From the NCBI RefSeq assembly GCF_033807715.1, contig NC_084590.1, positions 3,820,501 through 3,884,500 of the forward strand: 64,000 nucleotides of DNA, written 5' to 3'. How positions within the stretch are numbered: position 1 is the stretch's first letter; each line of letters opens with the position of its first letter. The notes under the pieces were generated by a model that was not told the origin of the DNA, made no database searches, and was given only the letters and a program-made list of their open reading frames with translations. Positions 52,470 through 62,884 of this stretch are shown in pieces. Made by a program: the position numbers and the translations under genes. The stretch is from Cololabis saira (Eukaryota; Chordata; Actinopteri; Beloniformes; Belonidae).

Positions 52470-54275
52470 CAAGACCGTTACATCACCCGGATGGGTGTCA
52501 CCTCTCCCTAGAGCCAGGCCTGGGATTGGGGCTCAAAGACGAGCGCCTGGTGGCGACGTGGGCCCGCCTTCCCGTAGGCCCACCACCCCTAGGAAGGACC
52601 ATGATAGGCTAGTGCCATGTGGACTGGGTAGCAGTTGTGGCGGGGTGCCTCGATGACCCAATCCCTGGACCAAAACCCTCGTAGTGGGGACATGGAAAGA
52701 CACCTTGCTGGGGGGGAAGGAGCCGGAGCTTGTGCGGGAGGTTGAGAGATACTGGCTAGAGATAGTCGGGCTCACCTCCACACATAGCTTGGGCTCTGGA
52801 ACCCAGTTCCTTGAAAGGGGCTGGACCCTCCACTACTCTGGAGTTGGCCAGGGTAAGAGGCGGCGAGCTGGTGTGGGCTTGTTAATAGCCCCCCAGCTCA
52901 GTCGCAATGTGTTGGAGTTCACCCCGGTGAATAAGAGGGTTGCTTCCCTGCGCCTTCGGGTCAGGTTTGTTGTTTGTGCCTACGGGCTGAACAGCAGTGC
53001 GGCGTACCCGGCCTTCTTGGAGTCCCTGGGAGGAGTACTTGATGGTGCTCCAACTGAGGACTCCATTGTTCTGCTGGGGGACTTCAACGCTCATGTGGGC
53101 AATGAGAGTGATACCTGGAGAGGCGTGATTGGGAGGAACAACCTCCCCGATCTGAGCCTGAGTGGTGCTTTATTGTTGGACTTCTGTACTAGTCACAGTT
53201 TGTCCATAACGAACACCATGTTCAAGCATCAGTGCACGTGGCACCAGGACACCCTAGGCCGGAGGTCAATGATCAACTTTGTTGTTGTTTCATCTGACCT
53301 TCGGCCGCATGTTTTGGACACTCGGGTGAAGAGAGGGGCTGAGCTGTCAACTGATCACCACCTGGTGGTGAGTTGGATGCACTGTTGGAGGATGAAGTTG
53401 GACAGACCGGGCAGACCCAAACATATTATGAGGGTCTGTTGAGAACGTCTGGCTGAGCCCTCTGTCAGGGAAGTCTTCAACTCTCATCTCTGAGAGAACT
53501 TATCTCAGATCCCGGGGGAGGTGGGGAACATTGAGTCCGAATGGACCATGTTCTCTGCCTCCATTGTCGACGCAGCGGCTCGAAGTTGTGGACGCAATGT
53601 CTCCGGTGCCTGTCGTGGTGCAATCGGGGATTTCCCGATGAGAATGAGGGATGAGAATCAGCACCTCCAAAACCGAGGCCATGGTTCTCCACCGGGAAAG
53701 GGCGGCGTGCCTGCTCCGGGTGGGTGAAGAAGTCCTGCCTCAGGTGGAGGAGTTCATGTATCTCAGGGTCTTGTTCACGACTGAGTCGAAAGGAACTGAG
53801 TCGAAAGGCGAAGCTCTTGATTTACCGGTCAATCTACGCACCTACCCTCACCTATGGTCAAGAACTTTGGGGTAGTGACCAAAAGGATAAGATAGCGGAT
53901 ACAAGCGGCCGAGATGAGTTTCCTCCGCAGGGTGGCTAGACGCTCCCTTAGAGAAAGGATGAGGAGTTCCGTCACTCGGGAGGAGCTCAGAGTCGAGTCG
54001 CTGCTCCTTCACATTGAGAGGAGTCAGCTGAGGTGGCTTGGGCATCTCTATCGGATGCTTCCTGGATGCCTCCCTAGGGCGGTGTTACAGGCATGTCCCA
54101 CTGGGAGGAGACCACATGGGAAGGCCCAGGACACGCTGGAAAGACTATGTCGTCTCAGACTCCCCTCTGAAGAGCTGGAGGAAGTGTTTGGGGTGAAGGA
54201 AGTCTGAGCATCTCTGTTGAGACTGCTGCCCCCATGACCAGGTTCCGGATAAGAGGTGGAAAATGGATGGATGGA
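52470..54275 (+). mobile_element. Rex3-like LINE with RT core deleted
   Basis: It has a 5' leader ('gagcgcctggtggcgacgtggg', 'gcccaccacccct'), an endonuclease frame (52684-53442), then a connector (SEWTMFSASIVDAAARSCGR). At about 53620-53645 it jumps straight to MRISTSKTEAMVLHRE, which normally lies after the RT catalytic box. The C-terminal region (EMSFLRRVARRSLRERM, RSQLRWLGHLYRM) and a short GATG tail (54262-54275) are kept. About 400-450 residues of RT are missing. Both ends are present, so this is an internal deletion rather than 5' truncation, in contrast to most LINE copies. Confidence 0.7.
52684..53442 (+). pseudogene. Rex3-like endonuclease domain, open frame
   Basis: A 252-codon frame spans almost the whole APE-type endonuclease: [40 protein letters not shown], an [12 protein letters not shown] strand, [19 protein letters not shown], the catalytic [37 protein letters not shown] and the final [10 protein letters not shown] block with the catalytic D-H pair. 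The natural start probably lies slightly upstream, where WN-type residues would precede the frame. It would nick target DNA for priming, but the deleted RT makes the element non-functional. The frame ends at a stop after RVC. Confidence 0.65.
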
Positions 54276-54565
54276 TGAATTGTCATTTGCATGCAAAAGG
54301 GTCAACATGTACAGGTACATTGCAAGGTTCAATGCAGGAGTGATACAGAGAATTGCCAGTGCAGCAGTTTAACAGGACAGAGCTGGGTGCTCTGTAGACA
54401 AAATAACATTCAGTCCTCAAAACAACATTTTTGCTGCTGTGTAAGACAGCTAAACCCAAACTGCACGGATATAATACCAGTCTGACCTGAGTGTACTCAC
54501 AATGACCTCACAGAGTGACTGAAAATTTCCATCACAACAACCTTTGGATAAGAAATTACAACATC

Positions 54566-54919
54566 TGTCATGATTTGACATTTTCTTGTTTTATTTTGAA
54601 AGCCCATGTCTTTGTGTTTTTTTTTGTGTCTTAAGTTACACCTTTCTTTTTCCCATCTGCCCTGATCGCCTGCACCTGTGTCTCGTTAACCTTTGTGTAT
54701 ATCTAGTCTTGTCTTTCCCCTGCTCCTTGCTGGTCCGTACTGTTTGATACCTCCATGTTCTCCTCATCAGGTTTTCAAAGTTTTCTGATTCATGTTCATG
54801 TTCTGTTTTTTGATCCTGTTCAGCAGCGTTTTTTTGTTTTTGTGCAATAAATCTCAGTTTTTTGGAACTCCTGCCTCCTGCTCTCCTGCATCTGGTTCCT
54901 CACTAAAACCTTCCTGAGA
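54566..54919 (+). mobile_element. Solo LTR of a Gypsy-type element
   Basis: Begins TGTCATGATTTGACA and ends CCTGAGA, which corresponds to the CTGACA end of the LTR at 58501-58816. It is flanked by ACATC on both sides (54561-54565, 54920-54924), a 5-bp target duplication. A GCAATAAATC polyadenylation-like signal lies near 54845. No internal element sequence follows, so the element body was probably lost by LTR-LTR recombination. Confidence 0.75.
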
Positions 54920-55014
54920 ACATCCTTATCAATTGTAATTTTAATGGTTCATGGGTCTACAAAATTGACTATTGGAATATTGGTAATTTTCTGGAACCTT
55001 CATATTCCCAAACA

Positions 55015-55140
55015 TATTCAACGGTGGACTGCAATTGACTGGGGATCTGTTCAGGGTGTACCCCATCCTTTCACTCAAGACAGCTGGGATAGGCTCCAGG
55101 GGTCCACATGATCATCGATACGAATAAGCAGACATAGACA
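55015..55140 (+). mobile_element. SINE 3' fragment
   Basis: 'ctgttcagggtgtaccccat', 'agctgggataggctccagg' and 'gaataagcagacatagac' follow the order of the 3' part of a common fish SINE. Confidence 0.45.
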
Positions 55141-56608
55141 ATGTTCAGACAAACATGTTAATTGGCGTATAAGTATGCGCATGTTAGAGATGTGCTCAAT
55201 GTCTAATAGAAGTTAAAGGTTTATTTGAAAGTATATTTAAGTTAGTGAATGCTGCTTGCAGTGAAAAAGGATTTTTGTGTAAATAAAAGCCTACAAATCA
55301 GAAAAAAAACAGACGTACAACAACATATGATATACTACAATGTAATTATTCACAGCACAAACATCAGGAAACATTGTGGTCCAAAGCGGGCATAAGAACC
55401 AGCATCAACGTGACAATGTTGGTGGAGCATTTGTTTGCCAACCTGATAGTATTGGCTTGATCCCTGGTCTTGCAGTCCATCCACGTATCTTTGGGGAAGA
55501 AGCTGAACTCCACATTGCATCCAAAGTGCTTTGAGTGGTCAAAAAGACTAGAAAAGTGCTGTAATATACAGTCCAATTATTACTGAAGTACACAACCGCA
55601 CTAACTTCACATAATATTTTTGTTTACATCATTGGCAGTAGCCAATGACGTTTTAGTTTCCATTTTAGTTTCAGCTCAAAACATAATGTAATCATGTTTC
55701 AGCTACTGTATGTACTTCTCTTAAAAGAGGGGTCCCCACAGCAGAGCTTCATAGCGTTCCCACACGCTTTTCATAAGTTTTATGCTGGATGCCCTTCCTG
55801 ACACACTCAAGCACAGGGAGAGCCTCATACAACCAAGGACCTCATCGCTGGGAGGCAACTTCACCAACCACCATGCCACCAGCTAGCTCAACCCAATTAT
55901 TAATAATTTGAAATATTGATAAAACTCAACTGTACAATCATTGCATTTCCATTCAGCAAATCTTATTATGATAAGTTATGTTATGATAGAAGAGTTGTGA
56001 TTTCACTTTTCAAGATAGGTCCTTCCAGGGAAGATGGCAATGAATGTCCAGAACCTCTGTAGTTGTTGCAGGCTAATTTCCATTTCTGTAACCACTGTAG
56101 CAGTAATGGTTTTTCTCCAAAAAGATGTAGATGTCTGCAGCAGATTGTCACAAGACAAGCCTCTGTCCACATCTGAAGGATTTGTGGGAGTTCATTATCC
56201 AGATTATCATATATTATTGTTATTATCTCAGAGGAGTACTGAATTCAGAATTTCAGGATGACCCGCACAACTGTTGATGAATTATGCATAGCAATAACTC
56301 CTCCAGCTGTGCCTGCTACATGATATCCATCAGTTCCTAAAGAAAAGTGCATGTAACTCTTTTTCGTATGTGATGCATCCTGTGAGTACAAAAAGCTGCA
56401 TTCTTGACAGTTTTGCAAAATATTCGTAATTTCTTAACAACTTTTTCTAACAAAAAAAAAACAGTTACATGTTATTAGCTGTGGAACCTGAACGTAGTGA
56501 TTTTTAGGCCTGTGCACTGTAATATCATTGTTAACTAAAGGTTTGTAATCATTTTTCTTCCATTATCAGAGTTATAGGCTTTGATTCATTCTGTGTTAAG
56601 AACACATC
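55141..56608. other. No gene recognised
   Basis: AT-rich. The phrase 'ttatgctggatgcccttcctga' at about 55780 is a piece of a common unclassified fish repeat. No coding motif. Confidence 0.35.
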
Positions 56609-56802
56609 GGGCGCTGGGTGGCACATTGGTTAAAGCAAGCAGCCCATGTATAGAGGCTATAGTCCTCCTGTAGCGGTCGCAGGTTTGAGTCCTGGCCTTC
56701 GGCCCTTTGCTGTATGTCGTCTCCATTATCTCTCTATCTCTACCCCCTTCCCGTCAAAACCTTGAATAAAGGCCAATAGAGCCACAAAATCTTTTAAGAA
56801 AA
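56609..56802 (+). mobile_element. tRNA-derived SINE
   Basis: The head has an A-box-like TGGCACATTGG (56619-56629) and a good B box GGTTTGAGTCC (56682-56692) at about tRNA spacing, so it could be read by RNA polymerase III. The body holds 'gctgtatgtcgtctcc' and a CT-rich stretch. The end has 'tgaataaaggccaatagagcc' before an A-rich tail, as in a common fish SINE. Confidence 0.65.
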
Positions 56803-57224
56803 GCAAAACATTCCAGCATCCCAGCTGCCACAGTTCAAAATGGCCACCCATACACAAACTACAATTCCCATAGATTATCACAACATAGCTATAGTTGTTT
56901 GAGCCACCTGATTACAGCTAGACTGGATGATTGGAGACAAAAACAAGGCTTTATATGAAGAGTGATGCTAGAGGTTGGAGAAAAGAATGAAAGGCTAAAG
57001 GCTGAAGAAACTGGGCACTGGAAAATAAGATGTATTTTCAGTATTTTCAAGTATGACCAAAGGAAGTTAGACTCAAAACATTATCTTGTGTTGGGACTTA
57101 TATATATATTTACCAAAAAAAAGTGTCAGAGCCTGCGGATTGAACAGAGTTTGGAAGGTCATTCCACCGTTGGGGAACAATGGAGAAGTCTAGCTACTGA
57201 TCTTTCACTGGCTGAGCGCAGTCT
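56803..57224. other. No gene recognised
   Basis: No element ends or coding motifs are seen. Confidence 0.35.
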
Positions 57225-58220
57225 GGTTTTAAAGGTGGAGGTGGTGTCAGCCTCCTTAACCCAAACTGGAAGTTGGTTCCATAGTAATGGTTCCTAATAG
57301 CAGAAGACCAGTCCTCCAAATCTACATTTGGATACTCTAGGAACTATGAGTAAACCTGCACTCTGGGAACCGAGAGCTCTATTAGGGACATACGGTACTA
57401 TTAGGTCTTGCAAATATCACAATATTGAGCTTTATACACAAGTAATAACATTTTGAATTGGATTATAAGATCGAGTGAGGCCAACAGGAAAGAGATGGTA
57501 TCTCTTGTTGAACTCTGACAGCACTCGCGCTGCTGCATTTTGGATTAGCTGGAGCCTGTTCAGATAATTACTTGGACATCCTGCTAATAATACATTAATT
57601 AATTTTTCCTTCTTTACTCTGGGAGAGGAGGCTCCTAATCTTTGCGATATTACTGAGATGGAAAAATGCTGTCTTACAAACCTGACTAATATGCTTAAAA
57701 ATAACACCAAGGTTTATAATGCCTCAGAACAAGAGGAACCCAAAAGCATGTATGCAGAGACAGGAGTAGCCTAAAAGGCTTTCTGTTCAAGTCCAGGAAA
57801 CAGAGGTCAATAATCCAGGCAAGCAAGCAATGGAGGCTAGGCAAACAAGATAATCTGGCAAGGAGCCAGCGGACTCAGCCCATATATAAAAAGAGCTACT
57901 CATAATTTTCATGGGGACCAGGTGATGAAATGGGCAGAGAACAAACAGGTGAGTGAACTGCAGGACAGAAAGGTGTGGCAGGATGTGCAAAGATATGGCT
58001 GTCAGTGATCAGTCTGATAAACCAATGACAAGGTTTCTCACAGTAGTACTGGAATAACAATAACCTCTATTTTATCGGAATTTAGAAGCAAAAAATGTGT
58101 GGACATCCAGTCCTTGATGTCCTTAACACATGCCTGATGTTTAGCTATTGATTCTGTTTCATCTGGTTTCATAGAGAAATACAACTGCGTATCATCAGCA
58201 TAGCAATGAATGTTTTATAA
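57225..58220 (-). pseudogene. L2/Maui ORF2 C-terminal fragment, split by an insertion
   Basis: The minus strand covers the same region as 14190-14960 of the near-complete copy. Recognisable words are LLAGCPSNYLNRLQLIQNAA and the AKIRKILSQ-like region in 57225-57710, and the DWMS/LLNSDK region in 58037-58200. Several deletions shorten it. A 313-bp sequence (57716-58028) interrupts the region between the LGVI-like block and the following one. No intact frame remains. Confidence 0.7.
57716..58028. mobile_element. 313-bp insertion flanked by 8-bp direct repeats
   Basis: CAAGGTTT occurs on both sides (57708-57715, 58029-58036) where the intact L2/Maui copy has it once (as CAAGATTT). The 8-bp duplication fits the hAT superfamily. 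The inner text ('caataatccaggcaagc', 'gaactgcaggacagaaagg') resembles the antisense of fish Gypsy LTRs, so the class is unsettled. No clear terminal inverted repeats are seen. Confidence 0.55.
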
Positions 58221-58286
58221 AATGTTTTTCTCTCATTTTATCACCAAGTGCTCCTGCCTACAGTAAGTCATTCTTGGGTATTGTTC

Positions 58287-58419
<133 letters not shown>

Positions 58420-58500
58420 TGCTCACAGCAGAGCGATAGATGAAGAACCTGACTGTGATGTGAAACTGGAAAGGCATTGCCTTCATGAACTGCTCCGCCA

Positions 58501-58816
58501 TGTCAGGGTTTTGACATTTCCCCCAGTTTTTGAGTTTCAGTTCTGTCCCTCCTGTTTCCCATCTGCCCTGATTGTCTGCACCTGTGTCTCGTTATCCCCT
58601 GTGTATATCTAGTCTTGTCTTTCCCTGCTCCCTGCTGGTCCGTACTGTTTCCTTCCTCCATGTGTCCTGTCAGGTTTTTGGATTTTGCTCTTGTGTTTTT
58701 GTTAATCCTGCTCTGCATCGCTTTTAGTTTGGTTTTTGCTCAAATAAATCCTGTTTTGTGAACTCCTGCCTCCCGCTCTTCTGCGTTTGGGTCCTCAACA
58801 AACACCAACTCTGACA
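58501..58816 (+). mobile_element. 5' LTR of a Gypsy-type element
   Basis: Starts TGTCAGGG and ends CTCTGACA, with complementary ends TGTCAG/CTGACA. It shares sequence along its length with the solo LTR at 54566 and the fragment at 51430. A CAAATAAATCC signal is at about 58740. The leader 'gaacggaccagccatc' lies between it and an ATG at 58833, the arrangement of a 5' LTR followed by gag. The 3' LTR is not found. Confidence 0.75.
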
Positions 58817-58832
58817 GAACGGACCAGCCATC

Positions 58833-59384
58833 ATGGACCCAGCGGGAGAGTACATCACTCTGCTTGGGTTCTTCTGCCGGGAGTCTGCGAAGAACATGCG
58901 CCGAGGAGGAGGAGTCCCCCTTCCGGGGAACACACCTGGCTTGAGGGGGGCCCAGGTGTGTTCAACCCCAGGGGAGACGATGTCGGCGCCAGCCCTAGCC
59001 TGTTCCTGTTCTCGTTGGGGTCCTGGACGCACCTCACTCTGTTCCCGAGGTGGTCCCGGGCGCACCCCAACCTCTTCCCCTCTTCTGGGGAACACGCCTG
59101 GCTTGAGGGGGGCCCAGATGTGTTCAGCCCCAGGGGAGACGACGTCGGCACCAGCCCCGGTCTGTTCCTGTTCCGGCTCCTGTGGTGGTCCCGGACCCCC
59201 CGCAGCCAGCTCCAAGGACCCGGGTTCCCCCTCAGCCACCTCCAAGGACCCGGTTTCCCCCTCAGCCAGCTCCAAGGAAACGGGTTCCCCCTCAGCCAGT
59301 GTCGAGAACCCGGGTTCCCCCCGAGCCAGCTCCAAGGATCCTTTGTCCCCCGAAACCAGCTCCTCGCATCCTGTCTGCTCCTAA
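58833..59384 (+). pseudogene. Gag-like repetitive frame after the Gypsy LTR
   Basis: The frame begins MDPAGEYITLLGFFCRESAK at the ATG 16 nt after the LTR, the expected place and usual MDPA start of gag in this Gypsy family. It then becomes repetitive. A block of about 100 bp (LGNTPGLRGAQVCSTPGET) is present twice, 162 bp apart, followed by a 30-bp minisatellite (SSKDPGSPSA-type repeats). There is no capsid core or zinc knuckle. The other two forward frames are also open through the repeats. I read it as the gag start joined to repeat-expanded sequence, not a working gag. Confidence 0.45.
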
Positions 59385-59480
59385 GCCAGCTCCTCCCATA
59401 CTGTCTGCTCCTAAGCCGGCTCCTCGCATCATGTCTGCTCCTAAGCCGGCTCCTTGCATCCTTTTTGTTCCTAAGCCTTA
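59195..59480 (+). repeat. 30-bp minisatellite
   Basis: About nine units. The first five are of the type 'cagctccaaggacccgggttccccctcagc', the last four 'ccggctcctcgcatcctgtctgctcctaag'. In the frame from 59182 each unit encodes a decapeptide such as PPQPAPRTRV or APKPAPRIMS. Confidence 0.85.
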
Positions 59481-59486
59481 GAACAG

Positions 59487-59883
59487 CCGCCTTACAACAA
59501 CACACACACAAGCATACGTGTGCGTATTTGAAAAAAAAGAGCAAGAGCAAAACTTAGTTTGATTGTGCTTTATTTAAGTTATTACAATCGTTATTGCATT
59601 AATCAAACCCATTGAAGTCTTCAATGGGTCCGCTCGAGGTGTCCCGCCACGGAGCCCGCCGCCGGGCAGGCCGACCTCCCCGCCCGCAGGGATGCGTCGG
59701 CTGCCGCTCAGGCGGCGGTTCCTCTGGAACGCACAGTGTTTCTCAAAGCACTCCCGCGAGGGAGCCGCGGTGAGAGCCCACGACAACACTCATTTGGCGC
59801 ACTGCGCCATTGGGCGCGCGGCACATTTTGAAAAAAAAAATAAGACGTTTATATGCGCCTAATGTTCGCGAAAATACGGTACA
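59487..59883 (-). mobile_element. Pogo/Tigger-like DNA transposon remnant, second copy
   Basis: The left 100 bp matches 40770-40905 ('aacaacacacacacaagcata', 'gtgtgcgtatttgaaa', 'agcaaaactta'), and 'gcattaatcaaaccca' matches the end of the pogo coding region. The right end, read on the minus strand, is ACCGTATTTTCGCGAAC, nearly the same terminus as at 40650. The middle is GC-rich and differs from copy one. A perfect 11-bp inverted repeat (59607-59629) sits where the copies diverge. No complete transposase. Confidence 0.55.
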
Positions 59884-59919
59884 CTTGAATGAGAATTCAT
59901 CTATCAAGACTATAATGCA

Positions 59920-60290
59920 AAGTAGTTGGTCTCAAATATAGCTTCGTGGTAGATATGCTGCTATAGGCGTATGGTGCAGGGGGGCACCGACATGATCCAC
60001 TGGGCGGTGCCTCTCACCCTTCTTCTCCTCTCCTCTTCCCTTCCTCTTCTCCATTTCCATTTTTATGTATTATAGGTATCTCATAGCTATCATTTTTGTC
60101 CATCGTTCCTGTAGTTTCTTGTGCTGGCCCCCTTTTTTTTTCCTCTTTGGTGCATGTTTGCAGGCTGGAGCTTCGTGGAGCTGCGTGCTGGCCTGCGGTA
60201 CCCCCCCGGTCATCCTGTTGCTGCTTCCACCTCCCTGTGCCCCCCCCCCCCCCCAGTCTGGTGTGTGCGTCCCCGACCCCCAACCCAGTT
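59920..60290 (+). mobile_element. L2/Maui LINE, 3' UTR (tail missing)
   Basis: 'gtctcaaatatagcttcg', 'gatatgctgctataggc', 'caccgacatgatccactggg' and 'tttcttgtgctggcccc' follow in order, almost identical to 41300-41500. It stops near 'cctattccctcc' without the terminal boxes or tail. A run of C bases at 60240-60254 lies inside. Confidence 0.75.
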
Positions 60291-60324
60291 TTGCCTTCCT
60301 ATTCCCTCCAAAGAGGCAAAAAAC

Positions 60325-60358
60325 ACATTTGGCACATTTTGGCACATTTTGGCACAGT
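60325..60358 (+). repeat. Short tandem repeat
   Basis: TTTGGCACAT is repeated three times. Confidence 0.75.
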
Positions 60359-60770
60359 ATAGGTATCCAAGTGCCCAAATGGAGAGTCCACCTGGTACTA
60401 TCCACACTAATACCTTCTTAAAATCTATGTGCTTTAAGCTATTCTCATGTAACTTGATACATTTGTATTCAATGAGTTGCTGAATTCAGGCAGTGGTATC
60501 TCTATGCATATATGCATTGATTTCATGGTGTTTTCCACTGTGCAAACTTAAAAAAAAAATTAGACAAGGATAAACATTTCATTTTTTTTGTTGGTTTATC
60601 ACAATTTGCTCAGGCATGTGAACATTCACACATTTTCTCACACTGGAAATGTATGCTGTGAGGTCTTAGCTATCCATTGAGAGGATATGCATATTGTCCT
60701 TATAATTGTGGAGATATTGTTGATTTAATTTGGATAGGCCTGTTTAGGCAAAATTCACCTCCAAAATCCC
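60359..60770. other. No gene recognised
   Basis: AT-rich spacer with no supported feature. Confidence 0.4.
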
Positions 60771-60774
60771 TAGG

Positions 60775-61325
60775 GTAATCAAGGTTTTGCAGGAAAATGC
60801 GTATCAAGAAGAGATGAAATTGTTGAGCAAAGGGTTTCTGCTACCATCTCACAATCGACTATACTCTCTCGATGCATTCCTTGACCAGGATGGTATCCTC
60901 AGGTGGGAGGAAGGCAGAGCAACCCCTCTCTTCCCAACTCCATAAAGCACCCTGCGATCATACCCAAGAATCATCCCATCATAAAGATGTTGATTAATCA
61001 CCATCACGAAAGAATGAAACATCAGAGTAAAGGCCTCACCATTAATGACATCACGTCCCAGGGCTACTGGTTTCTAGGAATTAACCGGGAAGTAGCATCC
61101 TACATTTGCCACTGCTTCACCTGTAGACGGCACCGGAAACCAACTGAAGAGCAAAGGATGGCTGATCATCACCCCCCTTTACCTTGTGCGGCATGGACTG
61201 CTTCGGTCCCTTTGCTACCAAGCAAGGAAGAAAGGAGAGCAAGAGGTACGAACTTCTCTTTATTTGCCTCAGCTCCAGAGCCATCCATATTGAGATGCTT
61301 GACAGCATGTCACTGCCCTAGTTAA
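60775..61325 (+). pseudogene. BEL/Pao integrase N-terminal fragment
   Basis: The plus strand reads IKVLQENAYQEEMKLLSKGF, LDAFLDQDGILRVGG, then the zinc-binding region HHHERMKHQSKGLTINDI with GYWFLGINREVASYICHCFT and CRRHRKPTEEQRMAD, and after a frameshift a CGMDCFGPF-like stretch, the start of the integrase catalytic core. This is the order found in BEL/Pao elements, where the H-x-x-H and C-x-x-C residues bind zinc. Downstream catalytic core is missing, and an L2 fragment follows at 61330. Whether it is from the same family as 2037-3720 cannot be decided because the two do not overlap. Confidence 0.75.
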
Positions 61326-61329
61326 GTGT

Positions 61330-62112
61330 CTTGATGACATAAAGGCCTGGATGTCTCGGAACTTTTTTTTAATGAAAAATTTTTATTTTTATTTTTAATC
61401 CGTCTTTTTTTTAATGAAAAAATGACGGAAGTGATGGTTTTTGGTGGCGCCCCTGGAACACCCCTTCCAGATCTGGGCTCTTTGGCCTAGCATGTAAAAC
61501 CAACCATCAGAAACCTAGGGGTAAAAGTGGATGCAGCTCTCAAGCTTGACAGCCAGATCAGGACGGTTGTCAAATCAAGTTTTGTATCATTTGCGGCAGC
61601 TGGCTAAAATAAAGCCAATTCTTTCAAAACAACAGCTCGAAATAGTTATCCATGCCTTTGTCACCACTCGGCTGGACTATTGCAACGCCCTTTATGTGGG
61701 GGTTAGTGCCTCCTCCATCTCCCATCTCCAGATGGTTCAGAATGCTGCAGCCTGCCTTTTTTACTGGCACACGTAAATATGAGCACATTTCCCCCATTTT
61801 AGTCTTCCTCCACTGGCTGCCCATACAGTCTAGGATTCATTTTAAAATTATTTTATTTGCTTTTAAATCCTTGAATGGTCTTGCCCCGCCGTACCTCTCT
61901 GAGCTTCTACACCCTTATTCACCTAGTCGCTCTCTCAGATCAGCGGATCAGTTGCTCCTGAGAGAGCCTAAGAGGAAGCTCAGAGGGGACCGTGCCTTCG
62001 CTGTTGCAGCTCCAAAACTTTGTAACAACCTGCCTCAGCAAATCAAACAGGCCTCCTCTCTCTCTGTTTTTAAATCCCTTCTCAAAACCTTTTCTCGTTT
62101 TTCTTCTCTTGA
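61330..62112 (+). pseudogene. L2-clade LINE C-terminal fragment
   Basis: Broken frames give DIKAWMSRNF, then after an AT-rich interruption a TEVMVFGGAPG stretch, YHLRQLAKIKPILSKQQLEI, HAFVTTRLDYCNALYVGVS, LQMVQNAAA, ISPILVFLHWLPIQSRIHFK, SLNGLAPPYLSELLHPYSPS and FAVAAPKLCNNLPQQIKQAS with a final FKSLLKTFS. This is the whole post-RT region of an L2 ORF2. The 61370-61425 part contains duplicated TTTTTTTTAATGAAAAA. The 3' UTR is replaced by the dispersed repeat starting at 62113. Confidence 0.75.
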
Positions 62113-62775
62113 AATGAGGGCCTTTTTGCCCCCCTAAACGTGCCCCATAAGTCACCAAATTTTGCACGCAAGCCAGGCCTGGCGAAAAATTTGATATTTA
62201 ATGGTTTGCATTAATGGGCGTGGCCTAATGGCTCAACAGCGGCCCCTAGAAAACTTTGTGCCTCAAGCCCCACAATAGGGTTTGACGTACATGCACGAAA
62301 ATCGGCACCATGGCCAAAACTGAACAGGAAGTCGGCCATTTTGAATTAATCGTGTAATTTTGCCGCAATTTATGCCGTTTCTTCGGCCATTAATGCGGCC
62401 CGAACCATGTGCACCCAGGTGTGTTATACATCAAAATGTGCGTCTCTATCCTGCAACAATGCGCATTACTTTTCTCAGTCAAAAGCGTTACCGTGGCGAC
62501 GATAGATGCCAAAAAGCGTGCCCCCCCTTTCATCTGATTGGTCCATATGTGATAGTTCCTACTTTCTGCTATAACTTTTGAAAGGTTTGACATAAAGACT
62601 CATGGGTGATGTCATCGCCCCTTCTTCTGATTGGTCAATATTTGATAGTTTCTATTTTCTGCCATATTTTTTGAATGGTTTGACATAAAGAGTCATAGTT
62701 TTGAGTCTTTGACCTCTATTGGGTGAAAATTGCACGCGCGAGGGCCCGTTCATCGCTGCTTGCAGCTTTAATTTT
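62113..62775 (-). repeat. Unclassified dispersed repeat, copy B
   Basis: Inverted relative to copy A (42516-43360). It shares the ends 'atgagggcctttttgccccc' and 'cgagggcccgttcatcgctg' and the interior throughout, but is shorter by about 180 bp, mainly in the poly-C and tandem-unit region of copy A. Confidence 0.6.
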
Positions 62776-62884
62776 ATTTATCTTTCTCATCTACCTCTTA
62801 CGGTGTTTCATGAAGGAAAGGTACAATTGTCTTAAAAAATAAGGATGACAGCTGAACATAAATAAAGGCTTTAAGAAACATCAG

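Noticed and set aside
59195..59480. Regularly spaced repeat resembling a CRISPR array
   Set aside because: Units are contiguous 30-bp tandem repeats without unique spacers, in a eukaryotic mobile-element context.
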